Under the pieces are notes generated by a model. The model ran no database searches. It saw nothing but the letters and a program-made list of their open reading frames with translations, and had not been told where the DNA came from. A program made the position numbers and the translations under genes. This document shows, in pieces, positions 29,176-38,794 of a stretch of 38,794 nucleotides of DNA. Position 1 is the first letter of the stretch; every line of letters begins with the position of its first letter. Source of the stretch: Winogradskyella sp. (lineage in GTDB: Bacteria > Bacteroidota > Bacteroidia > Flavobacteriales > Flavobacteriaceae); the NCBI GenBank assembly GCA_013003655.1, contig JABDIQ010000123.1, positions 1-38,794 on the forward strand, in the 5' to 3' direction.

Positions 29176-30450
29176 ATGGCTGTCTCAACACACAAAAAAC
29201 CATCGACTTTAGATATTGTATTACTGATATTTGCCGCCGAAGCTGTTTTTATATTACCCTTTGTATTACAACGTATATTTAGGCCAACTTTTCTTGAGAT
29301 TTTCAATATTAATAATGAAGATTTGGGTTATTGCTTTTCAGTTTATGGCATCATAGCTCTATTTTCATATCTGTTTGGTGGTGCAGTTGCAGATCGATTC
29401 CATCCAAAACATTTAATGTCTGTTGCGCTTCTTCTAACTGCCGCTGGTGGAATTTATTTTTCCACCTATCCAGCCTATGATGAACTTAAACTACTTTATG
29501 GATATTGGGGCTTTACCACTATTTTTTTGTTTTGGGCAGCTATGATAAAGGCTACCAGAATTTGGGGTGGCCTTAAAATGCAAGGAAGAGCTTTTGGCTT
29601 TTTAGATGGTGGACGCGGACTTGTAGCTGCAGGATTTGGTTCGTTGGGTGTTGTAATTTTTTCAATTTTTATTGATGTAGATATTAGTATTGCTTCTCTT
29701 GATGAACGAAAAAATGCTTTTAAATATGTTATTCTAGTGTCTTCCTTATTGGTAGCGATTATAGGGATTCTTGTCTATTTCTTTTTATCTGGAAATCATG
29801 ACACTCAGAAGCCCATTAAAAATAAAACCAGCGTTATTTGGGCGAATTATTCGGCCGCACTTAAACTACCGAGTGTTTGGTTGTTAATGCTCATAATCTT
29901 ATGTGCATACACCGGATATAAGGCAACAGATATATTTACGCTTTATGCTAGTGATGTAATGAAATACGACGCCATTGCTTCTGCATCAGTAGGAACTTCA
30001 CTCTTATATCTAAGACCACTTATAGGCGTTTCTATTGGTTTTATGGCTGATAGATCTAGTGCCTCTCTTTGGTTGTCTATTGGCTTTCTTCTTACTTTAA
30101 TATCTAGCATTGTATTTGCTGTCGATCTAATTGATTATAGTACAACTTTACTTTTTTACAGTAACATATTAATGATGGCTGTGGGTGTATATTCATGTCG
30201 CGTTTTATATTTTGCAACCTTAGAAGAAGGCAGAGTGCCTTTGTATTTAACTGGCACAGCAGTTGGACTAGTATCTATAATTGGCTATACACCTGACATC
30301 TTTTCGGGTCCACTCTTTGGTATATTATTGGACAATCCTAATAAAATTCTAGGGCTACAACACACATATATGGTGCTAAGTATTTTTAGTCTTATAGGCC
30401 TTGTAAGTTCTATTATTTTCTACAAAATGAGCTCAAAAAAAATTGAGTAG
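29176..30450 (+). CDS. MFS transporter
   Basis: About 12 hydrophobic segments; GGAVADRFHPKHLM motif-A-like loop; starts 1 nt after the carboxylase stop. Confidence 0.9.
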   Translation: MAVSTHKKPSTLDIVLLIFAAEAVFILPFVLQRIFRPTFLEIFNINNEDLGYCFSVYGIIALFSYLFGGAVADRFHPKHLMSVALLLTAAGGIYFSTYPAYDELKLLYGYWGFTTIFLFWAAMIKATRIWGGLKMQGRAFGFLDGGRGLVAAGFGSLGVVIFSIFIDVDISIASLDERKNAFKYVILVSSLLVAIIGILVYFFLSGNHDTQKPIKNKTSVIWANYSAALKLPSVWLLMLIILCAYTGYKATDIFTLYASDVMKYDAIASASVGTSLLYLRPLIGVSIGFMADRSSASLWLSIGFLLTLISSIVFAVDLIDYSTTLLFYSNILMMAVGVYSCRVLYFATLEEGRVPLYLTGTAVGLVSIIGYTPDIFSGPLFGILLDNPNKILGLQHTYMVLSIFSLIGLVSSIIFYKMSSKKIE

Positions 30451-30459
30451 TTTACACTT

Positions 30460-31803
30460 TTAATGGTCGGTGTGTTTATTGAGTCTTGGAATGGTCAAAA
30501 GTTTGGTTTGTCTGCCATTAACATATCTAAAGCCCTCTTTACCCCAAAAACCTGCCTCCTCTAGCATAATTCTAATATCACGTTGCCATTGAGGTAGAGT
30601 TACCGTAGTATTTAATTCTATTGCATATACGGTGTTTTCATGCAAAGGATAATCCCCATTAACGGGTACTCCATCCTGAGCATCCCACATACCTAGAGTT
30701 GTTCCCGACGAATGACCATATAAGCCAAGCGGATGCGTGTAAATTGAAGGTTTTAGCCCTTCATTTTTAGCGTCTAATAGTGATTGCTTTAAAATAGTAT
30801 TTCCAGTAGTACTTGTTTTAAAATTTTGTGTAAAAATGTCTTGTACTCTATTTCCGTCGCGCAGTGCACTAATAAGAAAATCTGGCGGTTGGGTCTCGCC
30901 GGGTTTCAAAACATATGCCAGTTGCTGACAATCGGTATTTAATCTTAAATATGTAATTCCAAAATCGCAATGCAATAGATCTCCTGGCCTAATTACCATG
31001 TCTTCTGGTCGGTCAGAGAATGCATAGAGATGATTACCCAATTGCTCTGCAGAACGTTGTACATCTACACTTGGATGAAACCACGTTTCTAATCCTAATG
31101 CTGTGACTTTGTCTCTCATCCACCATTCTACATCTGTCGTTGTGGTAATGCCTGGTGTAATTACATTTTCAGAAAATGCTTCGGCAATAATATTATGTGT
31201 TATTGAAACTAGCTGATTATATAGTATCATCTCGGCTTCTGTGCGTGTTTCAATCCAGGCAATGCCTAATTTTTCAGCAGATTTCACTTTAGACTTATAA
31301 TTTTCTGATAAATGATCAATAAATTCTTCGTAATCTGTTTTTACAATGCCATCACATATATTAAAATGTTTAGAAAAATTTAGACCAATAACCTCAGGAT
31401 CTCGCTCTTCGATGATTTCAACCAACCGCTTCCATTGATTGGGTTCTGACTCTTTATCCCAAGCAGAAATGATATTTTCACCAAAATTATAGCGCGCAAT
31501 TGCAAGTTTCTCTAAAGTATTATTCTCTTTATCTCTATAAAAAACCAAAATCGTTCGACGTCTAGCATTTAGCCAGGTTGCAGGCAACATTGTTTTTAAG
31601 ATGGGATCTTCGTTGTATTCTCTGGAGATTATAATCCACATATCAAAACCAGTATCATCCATGAGTTTAGGGAGAAGATTGTCAAGTCTATCTTTTAAGA
31701 TTGTATTTACGGCTTGTGCTCTTTCTCGTTGAGGTAAGATGTGCTGTGACATTGACACATATGACAATTGTAGAAGCACGAAAAGAATTAGGAATCGTTT
31801 CAT
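30460..31803 (-). CDS. Secreted M24 family metallopeptidase (Xaa-Pro aminopeptidase-like)
   Basis: Signal peptide; LLHCDFGITYLRLNTDCQQ, HPLGLYGHSSGT, YAIELNTTV. Confidence 0.9.
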   Translation of the reverse strand: MKRFLILFVLLQLSYVSMSQHILPQRERAQAVNTILKDRLDNLLPKLMDDTGFDMWIIISREYNEDPILKTMLPATWLNARRRTILVFYRDKENNTLEKLAIARYNFGENIISAWDKESEPNQWKRLVEIIEERDPEVIGLNFSKHFNICDGIVKTDYEEFIDHLSENYKSKVKSAEKLGIAWIETRTEAEMILYNQLVSITHNIIAEAFSENVITPGITTTTDVEWWMRDKVTALGLETWFHPSVDVQRSAEQLGNHLYAFSDRPEDMVIRPGDLLHCDFGITYLRLNTDCQQLAYVLKPGETQPPDFLISALRDGNRVQDIFTQNFKTSTTGNTILKQSLLDAKNEGLKPSIYTHPLGLYGHSSGTTLGMWDAQDGVPVNGDYPLHENTVYAIELNTTVTLPQWQRDIRIMLEEAGFWGKEGFRYVNGRQTKLLTIPRLNKHTDH

Positions 31804-31842
31804 TATTAATACTTAAAATTAATTTAAAATTACAACAAAAAA

Positions 31843-31861
31843 AGAGCGCTAATTGCGCTCT
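31843..31861 (-). terminator. Terminator downstream of the 60-aa membrane protein
   Basis: AGAGCGC-TAATT-GCGCTCT with T-tract on the minus strand. Confidence 0.7.
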
Positions 31862-31873
31862 GTATATTGAAGA

Positions 31874-32056
31874 TTAATGTTGCCTTCCTTCTCGTTTAGC
31901 TTTTCTTTCAGCCATTACCTCTTTAAATCGTTCAATTGAAGCTCCAAACAACCAATACGGAATAACAAACGTTAATAGAAAAATCATTAACCAAAACCCT
32001 ATGGTAAGTATTGTTAAAAAAGCTAAAAATCCTAAATATTGATCAAATTCAAACAT
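31874..32056 (-). CDS. Small membrane protein
   Basis: 60-aa ORF with two hydrophobic segments and basic tail, followed by a terminator. Confidence 0.6.
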   Translation of the reverse strand: MFEFDQYLGFLAFLTILTIGFWLMIFLLTFVIPYWLFGASIERFKEVMAERKAKREGRQH

Positions 32057-32148
32057 AGCTGAGCGTTTAATTAGGGCAAAGATATAGACAATAAATAAGT
32101 TTTACAATACTATTGATATGATTTATCAACAGGAAATTAAATGACTTG

Positions 32149-33015
32149 TTAGTTTTTTAAATTTCGTATATGGTAATTTACCAACCCCTCTATTGGGCGT
32201 CTTACAAAGTTTCCGACTGTAATGTTAAATTCTGATGCAACTTCTTTAATTTCTTGTTGAGAGAAAAATGCTATTGAACCTGCGAAGTGCACAGGACATG
32301 TCTTTAATTCGTTTTTGTATTGCATTATCATATGATCTGCAAATTGACGAATTCCTTTTTTAATTAATTCCTTAATGTACTCTGAATCCTTGTTTAAGAA
32401 CATAAATTCTGCAAACGACGCTAAATACGCATTAGGGTTGGGCTGCTTGTACAAATTATACTTTATAAAATCTGCATCCAAGTTATACTTATGGGCAAAG
32501 GCCACCTTTATCGTTGCTGGCATTTTATTGAAGTAGTAATCTCTTATCAATTCTTTGCCATAATAATTGCCACTGGCTTCATCCATTAAGGTATACCCTA
32601 AACTTTTTACGCGCTGGTGCAATTTTTGGCCATCGTAATAACTACAGTTACTACCTGTACCCATAATACAAACTATAGCAGCTTCATCGTTATGATTTAA
32701 CGTGGCTCTTACTGCCGCTAATGTGTCCTCTTGTACGTCGACAAGTGCATTAACAAAAAGAGATTCTAATACGTTTTTAAGTGCTAATCTAGGATTTTCT
32801 GTTCCACAACCTGCGCCATAAAAATAGATATGGGTAACCTCTGTGGCACTCTCCATAAGCTCTTTACTCTTTCGTATGATCTTGTGGAGTTTTTTTTCAC
32901 TAACAATTGCAGGATTTAAGCCTTTGGTTCTAATTTTCTCTTTTAAAAGTTTACCAGAACTATCAATTGCAATCCAATCGCACTTTGTTGAGCCGCTATC
33001 TGTAATTAATATCAT
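32149..33015 (-). CDS. N-acetylglucosamine kinase-like BadF/BadG family ATPase
   Basis: ILITDSGSTKCDWIAID phosphate-1 motif; VCIMGTGSNCSYYDG; YTLMDEASGNYYGKELI. Confidence 0.88.
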   Translation of the reverse strand: MILITDSGSTKCDWIAIDSSGKLLKEKIRTKGLNPAIVSEKKLHKIIRKSKELMESATEVTHIYFYGAGCGTENPRLALKNVLESLFVNALVDVQEDTLAAVRATLNHNDEAAIVCIMGTGSNCSYYDGQKLHQRVKSLGYTLMDEASGNYYGKELIRDYYFNKMPATIKVAFAHKYNLDADFIKYNLYKQPNPNAYLASFAEFMFLNKDSEYIKELIKKGIRQFADHMIMQYKNELKTCPVHFAGSIAFFSQQEIKEVASEFNITVGNFVRRPIEGLVNYHIRNLKN

Positions 33016-33026
33016 ATTAAAAATAA

Positions 33027-33065
33027 AAATCCGAAGTGCATTAAAACCCTAAACACTTCGGATTT
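33027..33065 (-). terminator. Terminator after gap
   Basis: AAATCCGAAGTG ... CACTTCGGATTT 12-bp stem. Confidence 0.75.
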
Positions 33066-33080
33066 AATTTAGGCGTTTTT

Positions 33081-34091
<1,011 letters not shown>

Positions 34092-34109
34092 TTACTTTTT
34101 CTTATTTAA

Positions 34110-35096
34110 TTAAATTGTCATTATATCTGAAACTCGTAATAGTTCCATATCTATTTTAGATTTTCCTTTCACAGCAAGTTCTAAAGGAGTCAACTCCATT
34201 TGATCATTTTTAAGACCTACCATAAAGTTACTTTTACCAGTTATTAAACCTTCAACAGCCTTTACTCCCATTCTACTTGCTAGAACACGATCAAAACACG
34301 AAGGTGAACCTCCACGTTGCATATGTCCTAATACTGACACTCTAACTTCGTATTCTTTTAAATTCTGGTCAACATAATCTTTTAATTCAAAGACGTTTTT
34401 ACCAATTTTATCTCCTTCTGCTACTACAACGATACTTGAAGATTTTCCAGATCGTTTACTTCGTCTTAAAGATTCTAATAATCGATCTAATCCTAAATCC
34501 TCTTCTGGAATAAGTATTTCTTCAGCTCCTGCTCCTACACCAACATTAAGGGCAATATGCCCAACATCTCTACCCATAACTTCTATAAAAAATAGACGAT
34601 TATGAGAACTTGCCGTATCTCTTATTTTATCTATAACTTCAACCACAGTATTAAGTGCAGTGTCGTAACCTAAGGTATGTGTAGTTCCAAAAATGTCGTT
34701 ATCAATTGTTCCTGGAATTCCCATTACTGGAAAATTATACTCCTGACTAAATATCATGGCTCCAGTAAAACTACCATCTCCTCCTATAACAACAAATGCA
34801 TCTATACCTGCTTTCTTTAGTGCAGCATGCGCTGTAGCTCTTCCTTCTTTTGTTCTAAACTCTTTGGATCTAGCGGATTTAAGAATGGTTCCTCCTTTAT
34901 TGATAATTCCTTTTACACTTCGCGCGTCCATTTTTTCAAAGTCACCTTCAATCATGCCCTCATAACCTCTATAGATACCATAACATTCAATGTCATGAAA
35001 CGCACATGTTCTTACGACAGATCGTATGGCAGCATTCATACCAGGAGAATCTCCTCCAGAGGTCAACACGCCTATTTTTTTAATTGTATGTAACAT
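34110..35096 (-). CDS. pfkA: ATP-dependent 6-phosphofructokinase
   Basis: VLTSGGDSPGMNAAIR; VIGGDGSFTGA; GIPGTIDNDI; LGHMQRGGSPSCFDRVLA. Confidence 0.97.
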   Translation of the reverse strand: MLHTIKKIGVLTSGGDSPGMNAAIRSVVRTCAFHDIECYGIYRGYEGMIEGDFEKMDARSVKGIINKGGTILKSARSKEFRTKEGRATAHAALKKAGIDAFVVIGGDGSFTGAMIFSQEYNFPVMGIPGTIDNDIFGTTHTLGYDTALNTVVEVIDKIRDTASSHNRLFFIEVMGRDVGHIALNVGVGAGAEEILIPEEDLGLDRLLESLRRSKRSGKSSSIVVVAEGDKIGKNVFELKDYVDQNLKEYEVRVSVLGHMQRGGSPSCFDRVLASRMGVKAVEGLITGKSNFMVGLKNDQMELTPLELAVKGKSKIDMELLRVSDIMTI

Positions 35097-35233
35097 TTTA
35101 ATGAAACTTTACAGTAAAATTACTAAACTGTTGAGGAAAAGTATGCCAAATATTTCTAAAATAGATAGGCTTGAGAAAATTCAAACGTTTTCGTTAATAA
35201 CTCTTTTATAATCTGAGTACTTACAATCAAAAA

Positions 35234-38200
35234 TTAGTTCTGTTCATTCGATTTTTTCTTCATAGATATGTACTCTGGCAAATATTGTATTGAGTCCTTT
35301 TCAATTGCTTCAGGTACTTCTTTTTGAATTGGTGGTTTTCTATTTTTTCCTGAAAAAATAATTTGAAGCAGTTCTTTAAACGTGTCAAATTCAACATTGT
35401 AGGAAAGACCAAGACCTTGGGTGTATCCTATTTCTTCACCGAAGTTTCTAATACTGTTCTCGCGGTTAAACACTTTAGCTCTTAACGTACCATTATCATT
35501 TAATAACAAATCTATTTGTGCATCTCCCGCAATTACAGTTTGGCTCGCTGAACCAAAGGGCACACCTACTTTACCATTAAATAATACCTTATCTGAAATT
35601 TGTGTTTGGAACGTTATACCAAATCTATCATCTGTCTGATAATCTATATTATCCTGACCTATTTCTAGATCTAACCCAACATTGAATTTACCATCACCAG
35701 TACCAAATAAACTGTTTATTATTCCATTCAAGCGTTCTGCAATAGTACCCGATATATTGACATCTCGTACACCACTAGCAAAGCCTCCTGTAGCGAGCAA
35801 AATCAATGCTTGATTATCTCTATCTTCTTTAGATGATAATCTGTAATCTAACTCCGATTTTACAGTAGAAGTTACATTTGGAAATCTAAAGTTAAACTCT
35901 GGATTGGGTTGCTCCAGTTGTCCTGTAAGATGTATTTCAACCTCAACAGGTATATTTTGACTTATTGGATTATCTAATAAAACTGAAGGGTTAGCCTGGG
36001 TTTTATATATGGCCTTAATATCTATTTGCGCCTTCATAGGATCACCTTCCCATTCAATATGTCCGCCTTGCTCAACTTCAAATCGTTTTTCAACTATGCC
36101 TTGGTATTTAAAGTTATAAATCCCTTCAAAAACGGAGAAATCGCCCCACATATTAAATCTGCCATTTGTGTTGATAAGGAATACAAGGTTGCCCTCGCCT
36201 GTTCCTTTTATTGTACTTCCAGATTCCTTATCAATAACGATTTCAATGAGTGCATTTTGGTCTACATCAAGTTCAAAATTCAATTCTAAACCTTTAACCT
36301 CTATGGCTGTGTTTAGCTCGCCATTTTTTCGAGCTGCTTTCTCCTCTGGACTTAAAAAATGGATATAGGAGTTATCACCAAAACTTTCAATATCATTTAA
36401 TGGTATGTTAAAGACTGTGCCAGAAGAGGTTTTTCCTTCTACATCAATGGTAAGCTGATTTGTAGGTCCATAGATTTCTGCTGTTCCGCTAATGAATCCA
36501 GTACCATAGTAAAGTGACTCTTCGGTTTCTGTGGTATTTAATACTAATAATCTGTCTGTTTCTAGATCTAGGCCTAATTTCCAATCTGAAAAATTATTAT
36601 GCTCTATAAATCCGTTAAGATAACCACGTGAAAAGTATTTTGAATCTGTAAGCGCTACATTGTTGAAAATAAATCGTTGATCTTCAAGTATAACTTCAGA
36701 ATCGAAATCAAAATTATAATCTACATTTAGATATGGTATTGCCAATCCTGCACGATCCATCATTAATCTTCCAGAAATATCGGGTTTATTAAGGTTGCCT
36801 GTAACTCTGGCTTCGCCAGATACTAGCCCTCTTATATTATTAATAACACCTTCGCCTAACGGATTAAGAGGGTCAAGCAAAAAATCTTCAAATTTAACGT
36901 CTACATCTATTCTGGAATTTGATTTTGAAACGTCTAATTCACCTTTAGCCTCAAGTGATTTTATATTATCATTAATTAAACTAAGATCTACACCATATGC
37001 TGTTAAGGAATTATTGCCCTCTATCTTAGCGGAAAGAATACCCAATTCGTAATTATTAAGTACAAAATCATCAATGACCAAATCTGATTTTGGTAAATAA
37101 GCACCGTTCTTCTGCGTAATATTTAAATAGCCATTAACCAAACCTGCCATTGATAAACTATCAATCCTTGGTGTAATTTTAACGAGCTCTACTTCTTTAA
37201 AATTAATATCAAAATTCTTGTTGACCGAGTCTGTTGTAGTACCTGATAACTCAATTTCCTCATTTTCATGAGTTATGCGCATTGGCAATATATTTAACTC
37301 TTTAAATTGCCTATCAAAAACAATTTTGTTTAAGGTGTCTTTTTCAGAATTTAATACCCAATCGTATCCTTTGAATAAAACATCAGATTTTCTGAAGCCA
37401 ACAACAGATCTGTTGTCTTTATCAATGGTGTAAAACATGTTGAGATCAAAGTCATCCATATTTTGTTGACCACCTTTAAATTCGGTCTTAACCAGAAGTG
37501 TGTCTCTCTTAGTAACATTGATTAAATTAAATTGAGAAACGCTATACACACCAGTACTTAAGGTGTCTATTTCAATGAAGGTGTTAAATAATGGGTTGCT
37601 ATTATTGATATTAATTGCTATATCATTTGCAAAGTATTTTTTGAATTTTATCTCAGGGGAATTAAACGTAAACTTAAATCCTTTAGCATCTGATTCTATT
37701 CGCCCTCTAGTAAATGTGTTTTCACCTAGAATAAGATCTTTATAAAATACAGTGACTATTTTACTATAAATGTTGAAATTAAAGTCTAAATATTGACCCT
37801 CTTGTAGGTCATTGGGTATGTAATTTGTGTATATACTACCAACAGAGTTCTCTACCAATTTGGCGATGTCTTTTATTTGAAACTTACCAGTTATTCGTCC
37901 TTCTATTATATCAGGAGAATTTATTGTAATTGTTCTTTCATCTCCTAAAAACGAAGACACTATATCAAAATCTTCAAATTTATACTGACTATCCTGATTT
38001 TTATAAGTGGTCCTTTTAATATTTATAGAACCAACGGCATTATCTAGCGTTGATCCTTTTACCCTCATATCAACCAATCCATTGAATTCTGAAATACTAT
38101 CGCGTTCAACAAAATTCAAGGCTTTTAGGTTTGCATACCCAACATTGGCATTAAAATCAAACTGTTTTTCGTCTTCAGACAGATCTGCTAAACCATTAAA

Positions 38201-38794
38201 ATCTAATTTTAAATTAGGATCGTCAACTATTAATTTTCCATTAAAAATGGAATTACCTAAATTCCCTATTACGTTGACGCCTTTATAGATATAATTGTTG
38301 TAATCTAGACTATAAATCTCACCAACGATCTGCGTATTTAAGTTCTCAAGCGTAAAACCTTTACCATCCACATCTAAGTTAGATGAAACCTCTTTAACTT
38401 TAGGATCGTTGAGTAACTCGCCCAAATTAAAATCAGTAAAAATTATTTTCCCCTTATAATTGGCATTATCGATGTTTTTGGTATTAGTTAAGTTTAAATT
38501 AGTACTCAAGAAGCCGATATCTGTGTTAATATCTACATCAGATATAATAGATTGAGCGGTAATATAGGATGACCCAACAATATTAAAATTACCAACCTTA
38601 GACAACACGGTTGGTATAGCTGGCCCTAATATATTTGGCAATAGATCTGTGAGGTCGTTATAGTTTGATGATAAATTTTGGAAGTTGCCATCTAGCACAA
38701 AATTGTTTTCTTCTTTATTAAACATATTCTTAAAAACCACATCACCAATAATACGCGTGTTGGTGGTAGTACTTACCTTAAGATTATTTGCTGT
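35234..38794 (-). CDS. tamB: TamB-like translocation/assembly module protein (C-terminal part; start outside window)
   Basis: Long beta-repeat protein ending in a DUF490/TamB-like domain (LLATGGFAS...LFGTGDGKFNVGLDLEIG...FGITFQTQISDKVLFNGKVGVPFG). Frame open to the window edge; the GTG at 38740 is probably internal. Confidence 0.88.
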   Translation of the reverse strand, partial: TANNLKVSTTTNTRIIGDVVFKNMFNKEENNFVLDGNFQNLSSNYNDLTDLLPNILGPAIPTVLSKVGNFNIVGSSYITAQSIISDVDINTDIGFLSTNLNLTNTKNIDNANYKGKIIFTDFNLGELLNDPKVKEVSSNLDVDGKGFTLENLNTQIVGEIYSLDYNNYIYKGVNVIGNLGNSIFNGKLIVDDPNLKLDFNGLADLSEDEKQFDFNANVGYANLKALNFVERDSISEFNGLVDMRVKGSTLDNAVGSINIKRTTYKNQDSQYKFEDFDIVSSFLGDERTITINSPDIIEGRITGKFQIKDIAKLVENSVGSIYTNYIPNDLQEGQYLDFNFNIYSKIVTVFYKDLILGENTFTRGRIESDAKGFKFTFNSPEIKFKKYFANDIAININNSNPLFNTFIEIDTLSTGVYSVSQFNLINVTKRDTLLVKTEFKGGQQNMDDFDLNMFYTIDKDNRSVVGFRKSDVLFKGYDWVLNSEKDTLNKIVFDRQFKELNILPMRITHENEEIELSGTTTDSVNKNFDINFKEVELVKITPRIDSLSMAGLVNGYLNITQKNGAYLPKSDLVIDDFVLNNYELGILSAKIEGNNSLTAYGVDLSLINDNIKSLEAKGELDVSKSNSRIDVDVKFEDFLLDPLNPLGEGVINNIRGLVSGEARVTGNLNKPDISGRLMMDRAGLAIPYLNVDYNFDFDSEVILEDQRFIFNNVALTDSKYFSRGYLNGFIEHNNFSDWKLGLDLETDRLLVLNTTETEESLYYGTGFISGTAEIYGPTNQLTIDVEGKTSSGTVFNIPLNDIESFGDNSYIHFLSPEEKAARKNGELNTAIEVKGLELNFELDVDQNALIEIVIDKESGSTIKGTGEGNLVFLINTNGRFNMWGDFSVFEGIYNFKYQGIVEKRFEVEQGGHIEWEGDPMKAQIDIKAIYKTQANPSVLLDNPISQNIPVEVEIHLTGQLEQPNPEFNFRFPNVTSTVKSELDYRLSSKEDRDNQALILLATGGFASGVRDVNISGTIAERLNGIINSLFGTGDGKFNVGLDLEIGQDNIDYQTDDRFGITFQTQISDKVLFNGKVGVPFGSASQTVIAGDAQIDLLLNDNGTLRAKVFNRENSIRNFGEEIGYTQGLGLSYNVEFDTFKELLQIIFSGKNRKPPIQKEVPEAIEKDSIQYLPEYISMKKKSNEQN

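Noticed and set aside
34756-35211. Plus-strand ORFs opposite pfkA and its upstream region
   Set aside because: Overlap a certain pfkA reading frame; sequences look like antisense translation.
35421-38288. Several plus-strand ORFs of 60-93 aa opposite the TamB-like gene
   Set aside because: Antisense to a long, clearly coding frame; no supporting start context or motifs.

Overview
The window looks like ordinary chromosome from an AT-rich Flavobacteriaceae-type bacterium. Evidence: a CAL67264-type small membrane protein next to ettA, a DUF5916-type outer-membrane protein, a TonB-dependent receptor with a carboxypeptidase-like N-terminal domain, and TAnnTTTG-type -7 elements. I support about 29 protein-coding genes; two are truncated by the window edges (a DUF6146-like gene at the left, a TamB-like gene at the right). 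Recognisable genes include lolD-type ABC ATPase, fumC, hutI, a hutG-like formimidoylglutamase, nudK, ettA, pirin, MarR, acyl-CoA carboxylase beta, MFS, M24 peptidase, BadF/BadG-type GlcNAc kinase, gap and pfkA. I saw no tRNA, rRNA, CRISPR array, transposase or integrase. The best candidate for an undescribed system is a seven-gene minus-strand operon (13516-22076). It encodes a soluble coiled-coil protein, an uncharacterised protein, a divergent AAA+ ATPase, a NudK-like Nudix hydrolase, an uncharacterised 411-aa protein and two membrane proteins, with two TAATG stop/start overlaps. A second strong signal is a divergent promoter region (27396-27540): an 18-bp palindrome sits between two identical outward-facing TATGTTTG -7 boxes, upstream of an operon that encodes a MarR regulator. 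All assignments come from reading the sequence and remembered family motifs; no database search was run.
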